Below, piece after piece: positions 12,901 to 23,850 of a stretch of 64,000 nt of DNA. The DNA is taken from the NCBI GenBank assembly GCA_008508345.1, contig QNGE01000125.1, positions 140,776 to 204,775 on the forward strand. Reading direction: 5' to 3'. A model generated the notes under the pieces. That model was not told the origin of the DNA. It made no database searches and was given only the letters and a program-made list of their open reading frames with translations. Numbering within the stretch: position 1 is the stretch's first letter; each line of letters begins with the position of its first letter. A program made the translations under genes and the position numbers. Source of the DNA: Paragonimus westermani (Eukaryota > Platyhelminthes > Trematoda > Plagiorchiida > Troglotrematidae).

Positions 12901-13950
12901 ACCAGATAATTTGATTGCGTCCTCGAATGGTGATCGATTCACAAGTGGATAAATTCCGTTGGTTGATCAATCTGAGGTGGTTGACCGGACCTTTGTGGGC
13001 TATACGGTTGCTCTGTCGGCGGATTTGGTCCCAGGCCCAGCTTTTTGGTCTGTCTAAAAGAGCGTCTCCCTATCTGGCTGACAAATTTAACTATACAACA
13101 ACAGAAGAGTGCGTATGCAGAAATGGATTGATCGACAGCATGGATTTTATCTTTCAGGCTCAGTGTCATTGTGGGGAATTGGTAAACCAGCCACCCGTTT
13201 ATCAGACCTGTCAAATTTCCTTCCCTTGGCTATATACTGCTGTTTACTTTGTGGAAACTATTCTAGTGTACTGACTTGATGTCAAGTTATCGAAACCCTT
13301 GTTCATCATGGTTCTCATCTGTAGGCTATATCACCTGCTTTGCTTATTGACATCTCAAACTAATTCGTTCCAACCCGGCAACTATCAAACGCAATCACTG
13401 TATTTTATTCATTTTCTGTCCCGATTACCTTTTATGGTGACTGTCGGACCTACTTACTCAGAGCCTCCGTTGTCTAGCTTTGGTTCACTCCGGATAGCTC
13501 TTTTCGACACAGACGTCTGCTTACCAGACTGGAAAGCAAGCTGTTCGATCGGTGATAGAAGGGGCGTTCCCATAGGTATCTGACGTCTACATTGTAATGA
13601 CGCACGTGATCTACATCGAGAGTATCCCTCTGTGGCTATCTTTTGTCCAGTTGTGTGGTAGTGTGATTTCTAAGCAACTGTAACTTCTGAATAGATTAAT
13701 GGACACCTCGTTACTGGTTCCTGCATAACCAACATCATTAACCGGAGACGTACCGCGTTGTTGGAGATTTTTCGATCTAACCTACGAGATCAAATCGACA
13801 CATTTCTAGTTCTTTGGTGCCGTATTTTCCTAGAACCGCTCGACCAATTCTAAAAGCATGAACTACTCATGTGGAGTCATCGACAGTCCGATGCATGAAA
13901 ACTGAGGATGAACGGTCACACCCCGAAAGGAATAATATACAGCTTTTGGT
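9966..13950. other. no recognised gene
   Basis: Nothing is recognised. The open frames at 12207-12575 and 12915-13274 have no motif I can name. A 15-base string (CTTATAACGGGGATT) occurs at about 10491 and again at about 12195, too short to call a repeat family. Confidence 0.5.
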
Positions 13951-16900
13951 CAACCGTTTGTAGGCGGAAGGTGTTTGTCACGCGTTGCTACTAGCTTTAT
14001 CGGCTATTTCAACCGTGTCCACATCCATCCGTACCTCACAGCGCCCAGTCCGAGGGGCTCAGTATACTGGTCACATGCAACAACCCTAACAACCAACATA
14101 CGTCATCGAGATAGGAACCAACGTCATCCCAAAAACTGTCCAACCGAACGACTCCTAGTGCTGCCTCGGAAATCGTAATATTCTCATATAACATATCGCT
14201 ACCCGAGTGATGACCGTCCGTTTCGACATCTCCCGACTACCAAAGACTACTTTGTGTAACGCCGAACCCTACTAGCTCTCTACATGTACACTGAATTTTT
14301 TCACAATGTTATTTGGATGGCGAATACAGACTGCAGTAACGTCATGACAACCTTTCATGATCCTCACTGTTTCACACTCTGCAAACGTCTATAATCTCGT
14401 CCAGCAGCCAGTCGACAAGTCATGCTATAAACACGGGGATCGGCCCTGCCTCAAATGATTACCAACAATACCTCACACCCAACCATTTTTCCTAGTCAAA
14501 AATACCACCCCTCTTGTCGCGCAGCACGGACATAACGAACCGCCGGTGATTAACTCGTCCAGCTTCGACTATCAGCAGTTGTCCTCTGTTAAAATTCTCT
14601 TCCGAAATGAAATTAAAATCCAAACTTTTGGTGAGGGACAAATATTAGATTTACCGAGTTTTTTTGTAGACAAGAACCATCAGCAAAATACAACTGGTGT
14701 CAAAGCATTGACCTTTCTACTGGTTGGCTCGATTCAGTTCGCAGCTTGTTTGTTTTAATGCTTGACACACTTCGAAACCATCCCTCACCCCCCCCGAAGC
14801 TCGTTGAAAATCCGTGCTGAAATGCTAGTCTGCTTGGGTTGCCGACACTGATTGACTGTAGTCTTCTGCGGATAATTGGCTTACCTCGTGTCGATGAGTT
14901 CGCCAATACGTCCAATAAATCACACATGACATAACGCACTACTGTCTTATCACCAACGCTAGTATAAGGAATTTCAATCATCCTTTCATCGCCACCCACG
15001 GACGATTCTCACGCAGCCGACTGTGACCTCCCATCCACAACCGAAAGTCCGGTTTTAACATCAAGCTACCTAACGAAGGTCAACACTGCTAAGCAAATAT
15101 TGTTCACTTCAACATAGGCACAAACGACAAGCTGTCCACAAAACAACCGACTAGTTGAACTGGTCAGCATCACGCAGTGCATCCTACTATGGGACATCAG
15201 TGTCATCAAACCACAGGTAGATCGGCTTTGCATCGGCAGATAGTCAACAACAAAACGTCCACCGTGGAAGCAAAGGCACAGGCAAACATCAGTCAGTAAC
15301 GTTCAGTTCAATACCAGCAAATATAAGACCTTTACAAGATTTACTATAAAGACGTCGTTTTCACCATATTTGATGGGTGACTGCGCAATGCGTAACTTAA
15401 AGTCTACGGACTTAGGGACCACCCAGGAAAGGCGAACACGCCAGTGACCTACAGCCCGTTCGATGCCTCTTCTCGGATAATATTACCCTAGTTTCTCCCA
15501 GTACCCTGTCTGGAATTTTCGGAGCAGTCAACCTTCTGGATGGTTTCAAAGCAGGTCTAGAACGCCTAATTTCAACTAACCTTGCGAAATGTAATCCGGC
15601 GTCACTTTCTGCTGTCTTCTGTCTGATTTTTGGTGAGGAGCACCTGTCTCAAACCTTAGCATCACAAGGCCAACCTTTGTCCCAAACTCAATACATGCGG
15701 ATTTTTGCCACGTTTCAACAACACATGGTGTTACGCAATGTTTTTACGAAATCCACCTCGCTCGCTGATGTTTTCATTTTTAAGTGCACTAGGGTTGTAT
15801 GGTTTCTGTTGTCTATGATTGATTCTTTTCAGTGTCTTTCATTCGCTACAGTACTCTTTGTTTTGCACACCTGTTCATCGGACATAAATGAAGTTGCCAA
15901 AGTTTTCGAATGTACCTTCTGTGATTTATTTCTCAGAGCTGATACTGCACGCGGGGTTCCATCATGGGTAACTAACTTCATAACGTTTACTCGTCCGGTC
16001 GTTCTTTCCACTTCTTTCCAGCAGTAGAATAAAGATAACTCAGCTTTCCACTCTTTCTCATAATGGTTCTCACTGAGTCCCTGTAATCCATTCACGATTC
16101 TTATTTGTTTTTTTTCCCAAGTCCCCGAGGCCACCTGGACTACCCTGAGAGCGCGAATGATGTCATATCATCCGCTGATTCAAGTGCGCCCATAACGATT
16201 CGTCTGGTGTGCCGTCAAACAAACTAGCTTGAACAAGTACTTTTGTTCGGATTAAAAAACAAGCTACACGGTTGGCGGCATCCGATTCGGATTAGCCTGT
16301 CACAGTGACCGTAGCCAAAGGACCCTTGCGCTAAACCGCAATTGGCTTGCGCCGCACCACTTGCGGTTCCACCCACACAAACCCGAGGGAATAAGACCGG
16401 GAGGTGTGCCAGTGGGGCCTTTCTGTCCAGCCGGCCAATGCCGGTTAGCCAGTTGATTGGCTAACACACACAGTGACTGACAGACAGTGGAAGAGTATCA
16501 TGCTAGATGTACGTCCGTTTACTTTAGCGAACACTTTTATTCCATTCTCAGTGTCATCATCATTATTGAAGGTACTGGACATCCCCTTCGAGCGAAAGGC
16601 CATTCTTTCGACGACAACCAGCACGGGCCTAGAATGAATGATCGAGGAAGTAACTCAGACACTTCTAGAACCGCCAAGGTAAACACATTTCTGTTGGTAC
16701 TCAGCAACCGTCTCGCACATCGCCAGATATCATTGAAAGTGCCCGAAAAAACGGCCAAGTCAGCGAGCTCCGCAGACAAAGCAGCAGTTCACAAATGGCT
16801 CCGGCTCCCCAAAAACACTGCACCTACATTCTTTCAAGTCCGTGCAAACTCCGGCGGACTAGTGGTTTCTAATCTCTGGTTGTGCCGGACAGGGAGAATG

Positions 16901-17860
16901 GACCGACTTTAAGTTCCCTGTTTTAGTCCCTTGGTCCTTGGGAGATGTCCTTAGCCAACCCTTCCCCTGTTTAACCTTGAGTCCTACACTGGTAAGTTAA
17001 AAGATTGTCCGCCGTAATGACGATGCGGAATCAGCTAGGAACGAGTCTCTTTGGAACACATGCGATTACGCGGGCCTGTACAACTATCCCTCCCTGCCAC
17101 CATATAATTGCCTTCAAAATGCGGACAGAATTTTGCAAAACCCTCTGTCCGCTCACTCGGTAAATGTGCAACGTATTACAAACGAAACTCCGCAGCGACC
17201 GATAGAGGCCATCATTCCCCGAGATAGTCAGGTGCTCTGAATCCGTTCCACGCATACTGAAATCGTGACCCATCACCCATGAAGATAGAATCCATCGGCA
17301 CAACAACACTGGGCCTGGCTGTTCCCAAGACACCATGACCGAAACTCGTATCTTATATGATAGGGCGAGCGACTCCATACGGATACTAATTAATCAAATC
17401 CGACTTGATAATGTGTGAAGATGAAGGCCTGTCCATGTTGGATAAAAAATCTGTGATTCTCATCGAATACATACGACGGTTTTTCAGAAACGCCCACCTC
17501 GATTACCAGCTTCTTACCCGATTGGACTGAGGTTATCCACATACCAGACAACCTCAATAATCGCAGCCTTATTCCTCCCTCTTCTCAATAAGTTTAATTA
17601 TCCTTGGGGCATATCTAAACAACTATGACGTTTCGAAAAAGTTACGACGCTTACATGAGGGAAACCTATTCACATTCCACTCTGTAAAAAACAACTGTAG
17701 CACAACCGACAAGCTCATCTTTTACGTATAACTCCATTCTAAGTATCGGTTCTGTTGAATTGTCACCATCTGTAACCTTACTATTGTCAGCGGTTCAAAT
17801 ACATCCTCCGTAGACGTCAAAGTTGACACGTACACGTCGTTCGTGTGTTCTTCCCACAAC
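13951..17860. other. compositionally distinct block, no recognised gene
   Basis: By eye this stretch is richer in C and in CG-containing words than its flanks, most clearly at 13950-15500 and 16200-16480. A C8 run occurs at about 14788-14795. Open frames (15677-16027 +, 16487-16912 +, 17031-17378 -) show no recognisable domains. Two adjacent short hairpins occur at 16431-16465. The block may be an old transposon or a different isochore-like segment; I cannot name it. Confidence 0.35.
16431..16465. repeat. two adjacent GC-rich hairpins
   Basis: CCGGC (16431-16435) pairs with GCCGG (16440-16444) around CAAT. It is followed at once by GTTAGCCA (16444-16451), which pairs perfectly with TGGCTAAC (16458-16465) around a six-base loop. 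Function unknown. Confidence 0.4.
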
Positions 17861-18085
17861 TGGGAGACACAGTAACTGTCCTGTTAACTCCACTTGATAA
17901 CCCCGCGATTTGAACTACTGAGACGGGTCGAGATCACTGAACTCATTAAACCTGCAAGGCGATATTTTTAGATTACTGATGAGTAGTCTCCTCTCGAGAC
18001 GATCGGACAACCTGATCATTGATCACGAACAAAATTAGTCGGGCGTTCAGATTTGATAATTCGGTCGCGCCTAATGTGAGGTCAA

Positions 18086-18140
18086 TGGCGCAGTGGTTAA
18101 CACGGTTGTCTCATGATTGGAATGTCCGGAGTTCAAATCC
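18086..18140 (+). promoter_or_regulatory. internal Pol III promoter, A and B boxes
   Basis: TGGCGCAGTGG at 18086-18096 fits the A-box consensus TRGYNNARNGG at every position. AGTTCAAATCC at 18130-18140 fits the B box with minor change, and the spacing is normal for a tRNA-like gene. The same two boxes recur in the copies at 36175-36229 and 45998-46052 (minus strand), where A is identical. Confidence 0.8.
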
Positions 18141-18158
18141 CGGTCGTGGCAAGGATAT

Positions 18159-18203
18159 GCACTACTGACGAGCTCTAATGAGAGCGAAACTCGAGTCTAG
18201 TGC
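18159..18203 (+). ncRNA. type I hammerhead ribozyme, core intact
   Basis: All pieces of a hammerhead are present in order: stem I 5' strand GCACTA (18159-18164); core CTGACGA (18165-18171); stem II GCTCT/AGAGC with loop AATG (18172-18185); core GAAA (18186-18189); a two-pair stem III (A-U, C-G) with loop TCGA; the cleavage triplet GTC (18195-18197); and stem I 3' strand TAGTGC (18198-18203), which pairs perfectly with the 5' strand. Predicted cleavage is after C at 18197. Very short stem III is known in hammerheads of retroelements, which often work better as dimers. This is the only SINE copy in the window with no core change, so activity is plausible but untested. Confidence 0.85.
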
Positions 18204-18269
18204 TTCTTTTCGAAAGAGGCTGGCTGGAAAGTCTATCTGAATGCGAACGCTGCGATCAAATGTGAGTGA

Positions 18270-20785
18270 TGGTCAACTTGAGAATTCCTAGGAACTTGGC
18301 CATTTTGTTGCTTTTGGTTCTTAGTTTGGAGAGTCTGTTTACTGGTTACTATTTTCGTTGTTGCTCTAATTGCCTACTAATAGTGTTCTTCTACACCCAG
18401 TCACCTGTGAAATTTTCTCTGGTTCACCAATGTTCCAAAACAAATACTGCCGGCATTTACAGATGTTTCAATTAACAAATGGAAACTTTACTGTTTATTA
18501 AGACAAACAACTTATCCTATTGAGATAACAGATTTTCGTTGTTCATAAATTCATTGATCAAACTGGCTGTCTGTCTACTGTTCGCAGAAGGAGGAGATGA
18601 AATTTTGCAACGAACGTCGTTGGTCAGCTGTGAGTGCAACTTAACTCATAACAAATAACAATTGCCGCTTTTACTCGGTCAATAAAATTACATTGATAAA
18701 AATATTACGTGAAATTCAACTTACTGGGTACCAGCTGTTAGTGTCGGTCAATCTGGTCGTGACAACGACGAGTAATCATTTGTTTCTGATAAAATCGCTT
18801 AAGGTCAAAAATCAGTCCAGTTATGCGACGTAAAATTAGACCTAATCGCACTACGTTCTTCATGTAGGAAAATGCAGTCACGAGGTGCTCAGACTGAAAA
18901 TGGAATAGTGTATGATTTGTGATATACGACGATCGAGCGATTGACTGACTGACCAATCAACTTATGATAAGAAAATCAAGTTTTCAATGCTCCTGAATAG
19001 CCTTGTTTGGAACATGGAGGTTAACATATCGTCGAAACGAACAGTGCACACATGCCGATTAACACAATCATGACGGTCACATCTGGGTTGGTAGAATGAA
19101 AGAAAAGGTCGACATAACTAGTGAACGCATAGAAAATGCCGAACGTCTGTCGGTAATGTCTGTATAAGCCTTGTGAATCGGTTCCGACATCAACTGCCTA
19201 TTGTTGGGTTTGTTGCCGTTTTCTAGTGATTAAAAACGATGGCCCAGTTTTATAATAAGTGCAAAACTAGCGGGGACTAATCAGTAAAAATCACTACAAG
19301 CGCTTATTTTTCAGATTCTATGCAATCAAACGGTTTGCTCGCCATCATTTTGGAAAATCTTAGAGTTTGAATCCAGGTGACATTGCTAGCTCAACAAATG
19401 TTGTTCTCAAATCCTGTAGCTGGAAGGATATATGTTCTAAACTGCCTCAGGTTTTTCCAACGAATAGGATTCAGTAAGAACAACGATAGTTGTTCGTCTG
19501 GAGTTTATCCATGACAACAGAATATGCGATCAAGGGGCAAAACAGCATGAGGCATCTCAATTAGAAGTTTGACAGCAGCAGTTCATTGTGAGATGAACCA
19601 GACACTTATTCACTTCAGAACGACCATGACTTTCTGCTAAGTGAAACGCTCATAAATGGCCATTTTATCTAGTCTCATAATTCAACTTATTATGGAAACA
19701 ACACCGACGCCAACGATAGGATCACTTGCGGGTAAGTCTAAACGATTAAAGTAACGAATTCAACTCGCTGATATTTGGTAAGTTACATTAAAACAGATCA
19801 AAATAACGGTGCACTCTGAAACAGTTAACAAATGTGAAACTTTTGGAAAAAATTGGAACTTCACTGGCGTGATAAGACGCCATCGAAAAAGTAATTCCAC
19901 TGAGTTCGCCAAATGAGGAAGGTGTCAAAGGCTTCCCCACAACTCACAAAAGAACAACCGAGGGTTTGACAGCAGCCGGTGATTTTATTGACTAACGTGT
20001 AAATTGGTTTGTGTGTTGTAGAAAGTATGATGGACGTACTATTACTAACAATGCGCGCCTTTGCGAGCTCTGTTTGCTCATTCGAATATTTGTCCGATTC
20101 GTTAAATAAGTGAGTGGAAGCAGAGATTACAAGGTTGTTTTTCTTTAAGTTGTAGTATGCAATATTTCCTTATCTCTTCACAATTTTGTTGACCACTTTT
20201 CAGCAATCGTTCCAGATTTGTTAACACGTCAACATGCATCGATCAGATACCACCTGTCTTATTATCTCTGTGTATACAGCACTGTGACCTCTCCTAAGCA
20301 CTTGCACACCGTTCTTGATTTAGACTACCTTAACAACCCACGGTTGTTCGCATATCACGGGTAACTCTGACCCCTTTATCATCAAGTCATCTCCAGTGGT
20401 TTGCAATAAGACGAACCACAAGCTCTTGCGTCATTGTGGATGTCACAAGATCGGAAGTCGGTATTCTCTTCCATACAATTGCGGTAAGCTTAGTGAATCC
20501 GTATCTTCGTCCGATTCGAATTGACTCTGTATTGCAATCAGTTGATTAGCCACTTGAATTTCCACCTCAAGAGTTGCTTCTCTTGGCAAACGATCTGCCT
20601 TCACGTGAAGATATATTTTTCATCATGCACCAAAAGACACCTTGGGAGGAAATGAAGAGCGTGCAAATAAAAAGTTTTCCACTAATCCAATGCGGTCCAA
20701 AATCTATCGGATGTGAACTAAATCTTCGGAATTCGATATACTCTAACACACTTGTTGGAGGTTAGGCAAATCATGCAAAAAGCTG
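18270..20785. other. no recognised gene
   Basis: The stretch is AT-leaning, with short open frames only. Nothing was recognised. Confidence 0.5.
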
Positions 20786-20791
20786 AATGGA

Positions 20792-21715
20792 ATGAACTGT
20801 CTTACCAAGAAAACAGATTTCGACGTCAAACAGCTCCATCGTCATTCTCAACAAGGTCATGTAGAGTTTCCTTTTTCCACCGATCCGTCTGTTTCCATTG
20901 ACAGTTCAGTTGTAACTAGGGTACTTATGCGGTTAAAGTCCAACGAAGCAAGTAGATTTGACAGTCTTTCACCAGTTGTTTTAAAAAAAAGCGTGCTGTA
21001 GGTTTATGTCAACCTTTAGCTGAGCTATTTGCTCAGCTTTTCAAGCAACCGAAACCTGGCTGTTACAGAATGGTACGCATCATACCAGTTCCAAAACGAA
21101 ACCACTAAGTCTCGCTCTATTCCTTGCATGCCAGAGACGTTGAGAATTCTTGAAAAACGGATATTTGCTCAAATGAAAGTTTTGGTAAACGTCTCTGGTT
21201 CTAGTCAGTTCGCCTGTCGTCATTCACGTCTAACTGTTGATGTCTTCCTCTGTTTAGTCCACTCCAATATGTGGTCGCTTGGTTAAAAATCCAGAGCTGT
21301 TTGTAGATATCTCTTGGAATATAGCTATGAGTTTGACGGACTGCTAGAGACACATTACTGCAAATCCTCAGAGCATCTGGAATTCAGATCTCAATAGTCA
21401 AAATTTTTACGTGATTGCCTTACGAATCTAAGCCAAATTATCCACCTCAGTGCCGAATTGTTATCACACTGGCTTTGATGTTCTGCATGATGCAATCTAC
21501 TCCCTCTCCCAATTTTTATTTCCATTTTGTACTGCATCTATGCCAGTTCACGATTACACATTCGTGATCAAATATACAGTTGACACGATATTGTGCAACA
21601 AACACTCGATTTTACTTGTTTCTTCCTCCCTGCCGAGCAGTTTATTCGAACTAGCACGTTGATCAGAGTCTCCCAGTTTGTCTTTTAGTTATTCGGTGTA
21701 TTCGTAACTTCTTTG
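20792..21715 (+). pseudogene. CR1-like LINE reverse transcriptase fragment, copy A
   Basis: The reverse transcriptase finger and palm order is visible across several frames: VLMRLKSNEASRFDSLSPVVLK (for the usual LKxNKAPGPDGIPPxxLK), QPLAELFAQLFKQ, RIIPVPK (for xIxPIPK), LRILEKRIFAQM, SSQFACRHSRLTVDVFLCLVH (for QFGFRxxRSTxDxLLxLVH), then motif A as LFVDISWNIAMS and motif C as VIKYTVDTIL, where YADD has become YTVD. Non-LTR elements of the CR1 and jockey type share this layout. Frames change at least three times and the catalytic Asp pair is lost, so it is a fossil. The endonuclease and 3' end were not seen. A second copy of the same family lies at 23570. Confidence 0.7.
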
Positions 21716-22067
21716 CTACAAATCTAAACATTTTGGCCTGCAGCGTCCTGGATGTTTTCTAGAGTGTCGTTGCAGTATATCATCTGGACAGACACCCACA
21801 TTTGTTAACTGGCAGCATATTTTCTGGATACCAATACCATATTTGTTTTTGTTAAGCAACTCGATAACGACTGACAATCCGTGCAAAAAGTGGTAACCGA
21901 TGTCGTCCAGCAAAAGTTTTCCGCTCGAACCCTCCGCGGCAATCCACAAGTGGGTTTTACGGAACGTTGCTGTTAAAGTAGTCCTGTTCACCGAATGTAC
22001 CTTCATTGATTTCCTGATCACTTCAACGAGAGACACCGTAACCGTTATGCTAACCCCAGCCGGATGC
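21716..22067 (-). CDS. open frame of unknown origin
   Basis: On the minus strand this frame runs about 116 codons without a stop, from just after TAG at 22068-22070 to a stop at 21716. It reads HPAGVSITVTVSLVEVIRK..., with no ATG at its start. It lies immediately downstream of the LINE fragment and just upstream of a SINE copy, so it could be part of another decayed mobile element or an exon. No motif is recognised. Confidence 0.22.
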
Positions 22068-22221
22068 TACAGGACTAGGTCTTCTCTCTAAGTTGAAATC
22101 ACAGAAAAATGGTAAACTTACCCAAAGATAGATTAACTATTGGTGAGAAGAAGGAAGTGTTGGTTGATATGAAAGGGCAAGTATAAATGAATATATGTAC
22201 GTAGCTTACCCACGGACGAAC

Positions 22222-22452
22222 GTGATAACTCAGTCGTGCTTAAGTTGAGTCCGGTGAAGCGATGGTCGACACAGTTGCCTCATGAAATCATGGTCAGAGA
22301 TCTAATCCCCAACTTCGCAAACATACACACTACTGATGAACTCTAACGAGAGTGCAACTCGAATCTAGTGCTTCTCTTTGAAAGGGGTCGGCTGGAACGT
22401 CTATGTGGCTGCGATGGGTATGACCAATTATGAGTGATTCTCAATCTACATG
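22222..22452 (+). repeat. tRNA-hammerhead SINE, copy 2 (diverged)
   Basis: It matches copy 1 from the spacer onward: GATAACTCAGTCGTGCTTAA, a tRNA-like head with a broken A box (GAAGCGATGGT), B box region AGATCTAATCC, a hammerhead-like segment, and the 3' part ending near GAGTGATTCTCAA. The palindromic 5' module is not recognisable here. The divergence suggests an older insertion. It sits between the two LINE fragments on the same strand. Confidence 0.75.
22327..22371 (+). ncRNA. degenerate hammerhead ribozyme
   Basis: The segment has stem I CACTA/TAGTG, canonical core CTGATGA (22333-22339), stem II ACTCT/AGAGT with loop AACG, then GCAA in place of GAAA, and ATC at the cleavage position. The GCAA change in the second core strand should inactivate it. 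Stem II differs from copy 1 by a paired change (G-C to A-U), which supports the fold. Confidence 0.65.
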
Positions 22453-23560
22453 AATCGAAACGCTTTGATACTCACTAACAGTGGAGGACTTGAGAAAGTC
22501 TTGTTGTTCTGTGACGTCCGTTATTAAATAGGTCAGTCTTGAATAGCAAAATAGAATCATTTGGAAAAAAGTGATATCACCTCACACGGACTTCGTAGGA
22601 GCCAAAGCATCGCAACATATTTGAGACTCATTTGTTCTCATACTAGAATTTTACAAAGTCGTTTAGTTTGTCTTGCATCTAGTTTGCATGGACTTCTCAA
22701 ATGCATCAGTTACCTGTGAATGGTCGGTACAAAATCATGACCGCGTATTCTCCCACAGTTTACGATAGAGACCCCAGAAATATCTTTCGAATCAGAATAG
22801 AATCTAGGGCGGTTGTATTTGTGGTAAAATCGCAGATCCCGTTCAAGCTAACAAAACGTCTGCGTTCTCTAGAGCCAGCTGCTCCAAACCTACCACTCTG
22901 ACGAAATTCATGAGAATTCATACAGCCCACGAACACAGTGGAAATGAACAAAGGTTTCCAATCATTGTAATAAGTCATAGTACTCCTCGTAACCATAAAA
23001 TTCGAGATTTTTTTGCGGCTAGTAAAATACCACAGGTAATGGGCAGTTCCCAAGCATCGGAGACTCAGTGATTGTTTGACGACCTCTCAAATTAACTGCG
23101 GGTGCTCTCACGATAGGCAACTGCACGCACTCAATAGGTTGACCTGCCCACGTTGAGGGTGGGCTTCCCGAAATTGAATGTTAACTAATCCTAGCGTTCA
23201 TTCGCCCAGGCTTCGCGCATGTTGTCGACCTCAGCTCAGTAAGCCTGACTTCACTCGATGGGCCAGGTGTTTAAATTTGTAGGCCTAACAACTGACGGTG
23301 CCAACGTCCAGCACGGTGGTCGATCAAAATGGGATGAAGTGATTTGTCAACTTCTATCTTTGAGATAAGCAGGCTGAGTGCTGATGCAAATGATCAAAAT
23401 CAGTGAACAGGACCTACTTGTGTTCTGTCCGACTGGAATCAAGCTGAGCTCAAATGGTCGATATCACTATAAGCTTTTTAGGCAACTGTGGAAACCAAAT
23501 AAGATGATTAAGATAATCCTGGAGAATATCGTTCTAGGAAATTCGATGAAAGTGGGAACA
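22453..23560. other. no recognised gene
   Basis: Short mirror-image open frames only. I see nothing to name. Confidence 0.45.
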
Positions 23561-23569
23561 CTTTAGACA

Positions 23570-23850
23570 ACGCATCAAGCCAGTTCACGATCACACCACT
23601 GTAATCAAGTATGCAACCGATATGGAGTTGATCTTCAAACAACGAACTCAAGTCAGTTTTCCTGCCCTGTTGGACAGTTTATCCGAGCCGTCACTAGTCA
23701 GTCACGTAATTTATCTCTTAACACATTCAAATGAGGGCGAATCAATATAAGGAACTTCCTAATGCTGCCGACTACTGTTCTTGGAAGGATCAGTGAAACT
23801 AAGAACACTCCAACAAACGTACACAACTCTGTACACACGGGAGACAGGCT
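23570..23850 (+). pseudogene. CR1-like LINE reverse transcriptase fragment, copy B
   Basis: The peptide VHDHTTVIKYATDMELIF corresponds to motif C of non-LTR reverse transcriptase, with YADD changed to YATD. After a frame change it continues as QFIRAVTSQSRNLSLNTFK, which fits the xSxWxxxxxLxLNxxK segment that follows motif C. The DNA from GCCAGTTCACGAT onward aligns with copy A at about 21542, so both belong to one family. The possible thumb region (LPTTVLGRISETK) is weakly preserved. Dead fragment. Confidence 0.58.

Larger units (their letters stand above)
17864..18266 (+). repeat. full tRNA-hammerhead SINE, copy 1
   Basis: This is the best copy of a family with at least nine loci in the window. 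In order it has: a palindromic 5' module (17864-18020, including GTCTCCTCTCGAGACGATCG); a spacer related to AATTCGGTCGCGCCTAATG; a tRNA-like head with box A TGGCGCAGTGG (18086-18096) and box B AGTTCAAATCC (18130-18140); a hammerhead ribozyme (18159-18203); and a 3' part containing TTTTCGAAAGAGGCTGG and ending near GTGAGTGATGGTCAACTTGA. Boxes A and B are the internal RNA polymerase III promoter of tRNA genes and tRNA-derived SINEs. No coding capacity is present, so mobility would depend on a partner element. The end of the unit is inferred by comparison with copies at 36031, 45844 and 46085. Confidence 0.85.

Noticed and set aside
17970..18020. CTGATGAGTAGTCTCCTCTCGAG as a second hammerhead in the SINE 5' module
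   Set aside because: The first core strand and a GTCTC/GAGAC helix are present, but GATC stands where GAAA is needed and other copies lack CTGATGA.
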